Shown here piece by piece: positions 20,598-27,827 of a stretch of DNA of 27,827 bases (the first letter of the stretch is position 1; every line of letters begins with the position of its first letter). The stretch is taken from assembly GCA_018398765.1 (NCBI GenBank), contig JAHBMJ010001657.1:1-27827 (forward strand), given 5' to 3'. Below the pieces are notes generated by a model. It was given only the letters and a program-made list of their open reading frames with translations, ran no database searches and was not told where the DNA came from. Both the position numbers and the translations under genes were made by a program. This DNA is from Chromera velia (taxonomy: Eukaryota > Sar > Chromeraceae).

Positions 20598-21443
20598 ATG
20601 AGACACCGACGGCGCCTCTCTTTCTCTTCATCCTTTGTTGGAATTTTGTTCACCTTCGCCGTCGCCTTGCTAAAATGCTCTACCGCACAGGTCAGCCACA
20701 TTTACCGGTAGGGCACTTATCCAACGCCCGCTCTGTCCTCGCTATGGGTTAGATGCTTTACGTCTGCATTCACGTATCCAAATACATGAACGGTGCACGA
20801 GTCCTCTGTATTTCACTGTATCCATCTGACTCTGCAGACGACGGACCACGAACCCTCCCCCAACTTTCTGGCTAGCCACCCAGCGGAGCATGAAACCAGA
20901 CAACAGCAGCACCGCCCAGGTTGGTCGGTTTCTCAGGCCATTCGCGTCGTTTAATTTCCTCGTTTCGTCTAAGAAGCATACATGCAGGAAGTAGGAATGA
21001 ACGATTCTATACCCATTTGATTCCCTTCTCTGCTCTGCTCTGATCTGCTTTCTACTGCAGCAGATCCACTGTCGGCAAACGCTGGCTACTTGGCTCCGCA
21101 AGCCGCCATGCTGGGCTTTTTGCAGACAGATGCAACGAATGTCCAGCAGGCAGGAGGAACCCAGCAGGGTCAGCAGGGGCAGGCAGTCAAGAAGGAGGGG
21201 CAGAAGCAGAGGGACCACCCAGACGAACCTGGACTGCAGGGCACGGACCCTCTAGTCCCTACTGGACCTTTCACAGAAGAGACCAACCGTCAGTCAGTCA
21301 GTTCTGCACAGAGCTTTTCAGCCCTCCTCTCTGGGCTCCTGCAGCACCCTTCCCCTCTTTCCACATTCCATCAAAACAAACAAACTCCTTCAGATCACAA
21401 GAGACCCGCTTGGTCCTAAATTTTCCCTCGGCCTATCCTCTGC

Positions 21444-21535
<92 letters not shown>

Positions 21536-24500
21536 ACGTTCTGTCTCTCTGTCCGACCGTTTGTCTGCAGCATGCCCAGGGAACGATGTCGACACTTCAG
21601 TTGTCGATTGTCCTCAGATGAAGCCCAAGAGCGAGACAGACACGGGAGAAGGCCAGACAGTGGGAGATTACGGCAATTTCAACATGACCGGTCTTCAGAC
21701 AGAGAAGCTGGAGAGAATCACCCCGATGAACCACCTGACGGACATGTCAGACGAGATGCTTGTTGCCAATGCATCCGATTCTTCTGGAGGCAGCAACGCG
21801 ACCGATGTTGTCGGTCTGACTTCATTCGTTCAACAGAAGACGACTCAGGCCCAGAGACAGAGTCCTGATGAGGAAACAAAGGGCGAAGTTGAGCCTGCAG
21901 ACCTCCCAAACATCCAAACACTTGTATCAGGACCGCAGCAAGACATTGCCACCCCACCGCCACCAGAGGAGGAGAAGAATGTGACGGCACACGTTGCGGA
22001 GCCGCCCACAGTAGAGAAGAACGAAGTTGAACAGGTCACCCCCGAAAACGCCTTCCAGGACTACGACGACTTCCAGGGGAACGGCACCCTCGCTCCCTCC
22101 CCTCCTGTGAACGCGACAGAGGAATCCATCAATGCTACGGCTGCCTTCATGGAGCGCCACGGTCGGTCGGTCAGGCGACATACTTGCAAGATCTCCAATA
22201 AGGGGAGACTTGAGCGAGCATTGACTGACGCTCTGAATTTAGCAAGGCGCTTTGAATTCAGCCGCAGACTTCTTCTGTTTCTGCAAGCTTGGTTTTTCAC
22301 TTTCAAAGCTGGTCAAACTCGATCGCCCCATGCGTGGGTCAACCATGTCCAAATCAAGAGAGAATGAGAACCTCTCAAATTCCCTGCCCGTCAAAGCAAC
22401 AGGAGCTCGGTTCTTACACCCCCGTGTTTTCATTTTCTTCGCACAATACTAATACATTTTTGTCATGTTTCGTGCGCCAGCACTGATCTCTCAGCGACCC
22501 TTTCCACCGGATCTCTCTTCCTCTCGCACGTTGCGGCTCCCTCTGCAGACGGAATTGTCTGCTCAGCACCAGTGACATCGAGTCGATCAGATGGATGGAC
22601 TGTGTATATGAATTCAAAACTGTCTTCTGTCAATGAATCCGCAGATCAGTTGGATGGACTGTGTGTCTGAATTCAAAACTGTCTCTGTCAATGAATCTGC
22701 AGCAAAGCGCATACAGGAGGCCCACGCCAAACACGCCAATGCAATGGCAAAACACCAAAAGAGAGAGAAAGGGAAAAGGAAAGGCAAGGACCCCGACGCG
22801 GACCTCGCAACTCTCGTCGTGTACAACGAGACAGACGGACAGTGGTCAGTCGCCATGCAGGGACTTTTTGCAATGCACACACATGGTCACTCTTTGACTC
22901 TGCATTTCGCATGTGCAAAAAAAATGGTGTTAGGGGATAGGCAGGAAGTCGGGTGGGCAGGCAAATCTGGGTGTGCAAAAAGTGCTCTGTTGTTTTATCT
23001 GATGGCGGAGTTTTGTCTTGGACGCTTTTTCGCCCGTTTTCCCTCTGTCCTTCCAACCAACCGACAAGCCTTGACTGACTCCAGTTCTTCCCTCACGTTC
23101 CCTCCCTCCCTTAATTCCGTCCAGGTACACCCAAGAAGGTCAAAACATTTGCTTTCATACAAATGCATGCATCGTTCCCTCCCCTTAATTCCGTCCAGGT
23201 ACACCCAAGAAGGTGAAAACACGGGACACACCAACGACTCGCTCACTCTTGAGAACCAGGTTGAGGAACCAGAATTCAACAGAACAACTCCAATCAACGT
23301 GATTCCCAGGAACGAGGAGCTGCCTCCCCTCAACGAGACCTTCAACGGAACTCTAGGGGCTAACGCGACGGCTTCACCGACAGGCGCAGGCGCCCCTCCT
23401 GAAGGGGTATCCCCTTCTTTCGTTGAGACCCCCCCAGAAGTCAAAAGAGCGATTGAAGAGGAGCACAGAAAAAGACAGCAGGAGTTGGACAAGAGTGCAC
23501 GAAGGCACTCCTCTGGGATCAGAGCTCACGGGTCCGCACCAGCCGAGCAGGAGGCCACAGCCCAATTGCTGCAGCGAGTAGAGACTGCAGGGGTTATTGG
23601 GAAGGCCCTCGGGAAATTTTCACCACCGTCACCTGGGGGGAAGCACGACACACCTCTCGCCAGTTTCGTCGAGCTGGGGTCAACAAACAAGAAGAGGGCT
23701 CTGACCGAAGACAAATCTGTCTCTCGGTCTTCCAACAAAAAGCCGGAAACGGCCCGCGTGACAGTGGACGCAGACGGAGAGACGCGTACAGTCGAGTCTC
23801 ATCATTCTGTCGGATCCTCCACACTTTCCCTCTCTTCTGTGGTTGATTCTGAAACCACCACTACCACTACTGTAGTGACAACAACAACGACGACCATTCC
23901 CTACGATGCAAACGAAGAGTGCGCTGCGAACGTCCAGTGCTCAGTGGAAGGTCTCACGACGCTGCAGGAACCAGAAGCCGCCCCCTGCCTCTCCCTTGCC
24001 TGTCAGTCTGACTATGTATGCAAATTCAATGTCACCTGAACTGACCAGACCGCATCTGGATGAAATCTCATGAAGGGCTTTGTTTGTCTGCCAGTGTGAC
24101 TCCTCTCGAGAGCCGCGGGGGATCTGGGTTACCTTTTTTTTTTTTGGAAGGAGTTACTCTCTGTGGATGCGTAGCATTCTGAGTGCGTGTAGAAGGGGGA
24201 GGGTTGAACCTTTATCCTGTGTACAAATGGATTGAAGTCTGTCTGCTCAGGATGGTTTCTTTCTGCGTTTATGAACTTCCCTGCAGACATGCCCATCTCG
24301 TGGATTGTGCACGCTGCACAAGCAGACTCTCCAGTAAAGCATTTCGAGGGACAGGTCAGAAGGAGGGAAGCACAGAATAAGGGGCAGAGAAAAGAAACAG
24401 CTTCAGAAAGTCCTCGGTGTTCTTCTAAACTCTCAAAACGATCTCATGGGACCGTCAAGATCTTCCGGACAATCTTCAATGCTTTTCCAAATAACCGAGA

Positions 24501-27500
24501 TCAAACAAACACTTACTTGCCTCCGTTTCAATGGCTCTGCATGTCTTTCTGCAGTATCGCCGGGTGTCTGTGAGTGTGGACACAGAAGGAAAGCTCGGCA
24601 CATTCTCGGCCTTCTACTGCAAGGACGGGATCTCTGCAGTCAGTCAAGTCAGGCAGGCAGACAGGTAGGAATGTAGGCAGACAGACGGGCAGGAAAGCAG
24701 ATCAGGCTGTCAGGCAGTCACTGAGACACGCAGGCAGTTGGTTGCTGAGTCACGCAGTTAGTCAGACAGCGACACACAGTTATTCAGTCACTCACACACT
24801 CAACCGGTCAACCGGGGGAGGATGAAAGTTTCCGCACAGGACTCTCTTTCGACCCACCTTTCTTGGCCTTGTCCTCTCATTCTGACAGATGTTGCAGTGT
24901 CAGTGTGTGCAGCCGTTTCAAGAATGTGACAGTTCCCCTAATTCCTGGCTGCCTCCCTGCAGAGCGACGAACTCGACAGGGTGTCCGGGTGTGGCCATTC
25001 CCGTGATGCCCCCGGGTTCACTCTCTCCGTTGGCACCTGCAGCAGGTCAGCCTGCAGTTGTCCACATGGAAAAGGGATGGAGGATGGAAATTTCAGGGAA
25101 CCAACCGCCTCCTTTTCTGTTTGTGCCCAGTCGAACAGGCAGACGGGCAGACAGGCATTCAAGCATAGTCACAAGCGCTCCAACTCTCTGGATTATTTCG
25201 AATGTACAGGATAGGCAGCTAGCTTTGTGGGAGCACTTTGCTTCTTCACACCTCGATCGTTTGATATCAAATCCATCCTGCAGATGCGAAGGCCATGCTG
25301 AAAAGTGTCTGTTGGTGAGTGAGTGGAAAATGTTCAGACGAACACAGGCCGTCGCGACTCTGGAGGTGCAGGACAAAGTCAAGCCGATCACCGAAGAATC
25401 TTTCGGGGTCACGGTCGGTCTGCTTTTTTGATTGAATTTAATTCCTATTTGATAGAGGTGGTTCACGGATAGAGGTGGTTCACGTGACTGCCAGCGGCCC
25501 CTAAGTTAGCTCTTGTTAAAGAGGCAATCTGCTCTTTCTCTACCTTTCCGATTTTCCTGCTGGGCTACAGTGAGCCTTCACGACCGTCTCTCGTGCCCGT
25601 GGATCTTTTTCGCACAACGCCCATCCAATCCCTTCATCTAGCTCTTCAGCAATTAAACCAACAACCATTTGATTCTCTCTTTGTGCGTGCAGATCGGCAG
25701 TCTTACTGAAGGCTCCAGCGCGATGGGAGTTTCCCATGGGCCTTTTGAGGTCTGTCCGGAGTCAACGGAACGTGAAAATGAAAAGAAAGAAAAACCAGGC
25801 AAGGAAAAACAAAAGACCAAAGCCGAGGCTTTTAGAGTCCACGACACGAAAAGACAATCCTCATTCTCATTCAAGTATCCCCTCTGAGTATCTCAGATTT
25901 CTCTCATCTCCTGTCAATCCTCCCACACAGCAGGTGCAGACATGACGATGACACGAAACATTGCACACATTGCTTGTCATCCTTTGCGTCCATGCTATTG
26001 ACTGCAGATGACATTTTCGAGACGCACTGACGGGTGTCGAGACTGGAGTGCAGAAAACGCCCTCGGGGACTCGGTCGTCATTCCGAGAACCGGCACATGC
26101 TCCTACTTCACCGCTTGTCAGTCAGTTAGTTAGTCGCTCGGTCGGTCCATCAATCTGTTCAGAGAGACGTGTGACCCTCAGTGAAGCCTTTCCGCCTCAG
26201 CTGCCATGAAGTCAAACTGTTGCAGAAGCAGAATCAAAAGCATCCGAATTTTCTTTTTTCGATCGACATCCACATTTGTGTTGCCACCCGTTCACCTCTT
26301 CTGTTGGACCTACAGCCCCTTCCGCAGTCGGTCCACATCGTCGTCTTCACTCCCGATCCCCCCCCACTCTTCCCTCTGCAGACGATCACCCTTACGTTCA
26401 CTACCGCAAGAGGCCCAACAGAATATCCCCGGACGAGAACAGATACACCTACATTGACCACAAAACCCTCATTAGAGCAGGTAAGGAAAACAAGAAAGAA
26501 AGCTGAGGCTCAGGCACAACAGGGCAACGTTTTGCAGTTACAGTGTTGCATTTTCTCTTTTCAGATTCACGATCAGACTTCTGTAAGGGTAGGCCAACGA
26601 GGAGAGCAGAGAAAGTGCTTGCCCATTCCCATTCAACCGGTCGTTCCTTCACTCTGTTTGCTCCCCTAACAGATGCACCCGCTGCACTGCACTGACCCAC
26701 GGCACACGCCAACTCCGTTCTCTTTCTCTCCCTCTGCGTGGATGAGTGGTGGATGAATGGACGGATGAATGGATGGACGGATGGATGCAGGCGCGACTCC
26801 TCTCGAGTCTGCCCACCCCATGTCGGTTTTCCAACTCACCCAGACGGATCCGCGTCTCTGCTCCCTGGACACACTCAACCTCAAGTGCCTGGGACTGACA
26901 ACGAACTTCATCGGTGGGTTAGGGAGAACTAGTGAGTGGTTCAAGTGGTGACAAAGGGCGGGCACACTCAGTTTGTAGAAAGGGAAGCGCACTTTTGTCT
27001 ACAGAGCGAAGAGCACACGTGCTCTAATCATTCTCCTCTTTTCTTCTCTTCTTTTCTGTGTGGTTGTGCCCCTGTCTGTTTGCAGGACCGCTGCTGGAAG
27101 GAGAGGACTCGAGTCAGCCGTAGAAGGGGGGGAAGAGGGAATACAGGAAGGGGGGGGGGGGTCGAGAGACGGCAGGCACAACTCTGAGGAGAGTGGTGAC
27201 ACCCATCACGCCAGATAGAACATCTATCTCATTTGTTGCGTTGGCTTCCAATTTTCATCAGTGTCTGAAATGCTCAGATTCGTCTCTCTGTTTCTCGGCA
27301 TCCGACGAATGCCTTCCAACTTTTTCTCTGAACTTTAGAGAACGTTTGTTCTACTTCCTTCCCTTCATGCAGAGAACGTTTGTTCTATTTACGCCTTCCA
27401 TTCATGCAGCCGAGAAGCTCCTTCACCTCTGTGCAAACGCATGTGCTTTGCACAACAAGGGACACGACAAGAAGACCTGCAAGGTACGTCAAACGGGAGG

Positions 27501-27827
27501 AGGGAGAGAGAGGGATCCTTCCTCTTCAAGAGCAATTAATACTACATGCTTCATTTCTTTGTCCCTCTCGCGCGTTTGTTTGACTTCTCATTCCCTTCCC
27601 CATCTATGAAGGAAGCAGTTTGTGTGACGGCAACAACTTCAGCCTTCCATTGGATTCTTTCCCAAATCTGCTTCTGCTTGTGTCTGCCCCTCTGCTTGCC
27701 TGCCTTCCTGCCTGCCTGCCTGCCTGCAGGGATTTGTGTGGCTGCACAGGTCACAGACTTGCGTCTTCACGTCGACAGCGGCCGAGGTGGAAGCAGATCA
27801 CGACTCGGCCATCGGCCCTGTGGATCT
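20598..27827 (+). CDS. Secreted N-glycosylated, Thr/Cys-containing protein with PAN/apple-like module (17 exons, runs off the window)
   Basis: I do not recognise the whole protein. My exons are 20598-20690, 20838-20919, 21061-21288, 21571-22161, 22703-22844, 23199-24001, 24287-24354, 24555-24638, 24963-25045, 25284-25314, 25372-25413, 25693-25749, 26008-26116, 26382-26480, 26791-26913, 27410-27483 and 27730 to the edge; all phases agree and give at least 935 residues. Exon 1 is a signal peptide: basic MRHRRR, then a hydrophobic core (FVGILFTFAVALL) ending STAQ. Exons 3-6 are disordered with at least 13 N-x-S/T sequons and a Thr-rich tract (TTTTTTVVTTTTTTIP), mucin-like. Exons 7-17 look globular and cysteine-rich. 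It probably acts at the cell surface or outside the cell. An alternative is that a shorter gene ends at the TGA at 24037-24039 if the donor at 24001 is unused. Confidence 0.65.
21444..21532. repeat. (TCTG)n-(TC)n-(GT)n compound microsatellite
   Basis: TCTG repeats change to TC and then GT dinucleotides, ending 38 bp before the acceptor (TCTGCAG at 21570) of the fourth exon of the secreted-protein gene. It likely supplies part of that intron's pyrimidine tract. Confidence 0.95.
22585..22702. repeat. 59-bp tandem duplication with duplicated 3' splice site
   Basis: Two adjacent copies start GATCAG(A/T)TGGATGGACTG and end GTCAATGAATC(C/T)GCAG. The second copy ends exactly at the acceptor of the exon starting at 22703. 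The first copy carries a matching acceptor (CCGCAG ending at 22644), but using it leads to a TGA inside the second copy. Confidence 0.9.
23097..23219. repeat. 74-bp-period duplication covering a 3' splice site and the exon start
   Basis: The segment TTAATTCCGTCCAG|GTACACC, with its following AAGAAGGT and flanking CT-rich bases, occurs at 23111 and again at 23185. The second copy is the acceptor of the exon starting at 23199. The first acceptor (exon would start at 23125) runs into a TAA. Both copies contain AGGT, so the bases between them form a potential 74-bp GT..AG intron. Confidence 0.9.
25451..25484. repeat. 17-bp direct tandem duplication
   Basis: Two perfect adjacent copies of GATAGAGGTGGTTCACG. 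They lie in the intron between the exons ending at 25413 and starting at 25693 of the secreted-protein gene. Confidence 0.9.
26738..26787. repeat. (GGAT)n-type degenerate microsatellite at a 3' splice site
   Basis: Degenerate GGATGAAT/GGACGGAT repeats run into the acceptor GATGCAG at 26790 of the exon starting at 26791. This acceptor has almost no pyrimidine tract. Confidence 0.85.
27337..27409. repeat. Tandem duplication (period 34 bp) with duplicated 3' splice site
   Basis: Two copies of AGAGAACGTTTGTTCTA followed by a CT-rich stretch and TTCATGCAG. The second ends at the acceptor of the exon starting at 27410; the first offers an equivalent acceptor ending at 27372. Use of the first would add 37 bases and shift the frame. 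Confidence 0.88.
27695..27728. repeat. (TGCC)n microsatellite merging with a 3' splice site
   Basis: CCTG/TGCC tetranucleotide repeats end directly in CCTGCAG, the acceptor of the final visible exon (27730). The repeat itself forms the pyrimidine tract. Confidence 0.9.

Larger units (their letters stand above)
26791..27827 (+). other. Exons encoding a probable PAN/apple-like cysteine module
   Basis: The last three visible exons give DPRLCSLDTLNLKCLGLTTN, then AEKLLHLCANACALHN, then DKKTCK joined to GFVWLHRSQTCVFTST. The spacing CxxxC, a later C followed by GFvW, then C.F.S matches PAN/apple repeats, which bind carbohydrate or protein in secreted proteins including apicomplexan microneme adhesins. 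Only one module is visible and the gene continues past the window, so the assignment is tentative. Confidence 0.45.

Noticed and set aside
22633-23198. Continuous reading frame from 22633 through to 24039 without splicing at 22844-23199
   Set aside because: The part 22845-23198 reads as a non-conserved stretch with an intron-like end. A GTCAGT donor and a CCAG acceptor keep the phase (phase 2) and join sequon-rich parts smoothly.
24889-25431. 180-codon continuous open stretch as one exon
   Set aside because: It includes intron-like GGCAGACGGGCAGACAGG repeats. A different frame, using the acceptor at 24962 and the small exons at 25284 and 25372, gives a cysteine-rich chain with matching phases into the later exons.

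Overview
The window looks like nuclear DNA from an intron-rich protist. The genes are split by many spliceosomal introns (about 40 splice-site pairs can be read by eye with matching phase), there is no operon layout, and microsatellites are abundant. An alveolate, most likely a photosynthetic chromerid close to Chromera velia, is my best guess. That guess rests on overall genome style, TGCATGC motifs in the intergenic regions and a secreted multi-cysteine protein; nothing in the window proves it.

Layout. (1) 1-3357, minus strand: a hemerythrin-like (HHE) iron-binding protein in about 6 exons; its stop codon is the first three bases of the window. (2) 3358-4043: a divergent promoter region. 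(3) 4044-16479, plus strand: a very large, mostly disordered charged protein (about 2170 residues, 17 exons in my model) ending in a cupin domain whose sequence and position fit CENP-C/Mif2, the centromere-kinetochore linker. A 95-base assembly gap (14341-14435) lies in one of its introns. (4) 16480-18651: no convincing gene; pyrimidine-rich and microsatellite DNA first, then a sharply AT-rich island. (5) 18652-19728, minus strand: an intronless tRNA-dihydrouridine synthase of the Dus1 type with all key residues, the only single-exon gene here. (6) 19729-20597: a second divergent intergenic region with a cluster of CATGCATGC palindromes. (7) 20598 to the right edge, plus strand: a secreted, N-glycosylated, Thr- and Cys-containing protein (17 exons visible, cut by the window end) with a probable PAN/apple-like module at the visible C-terminus.

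The four genes do not form a pathway; they are ordinary neighbours arranged as two divergent pairs. The most unusual signals are in gene structure. First, 5' splice sites prefer C at intron position +3 (GTCAGT type) while keeping G at +5. Second, 3' splice sites are very often TGCAG. Third, short tandem duplications repeatedly land exactly on splice junctions, so that extra copies of donor or acceptor sites lie side by side. Exon models were made by hand from reading-frame phase and GT..AG signals and need RNA support.
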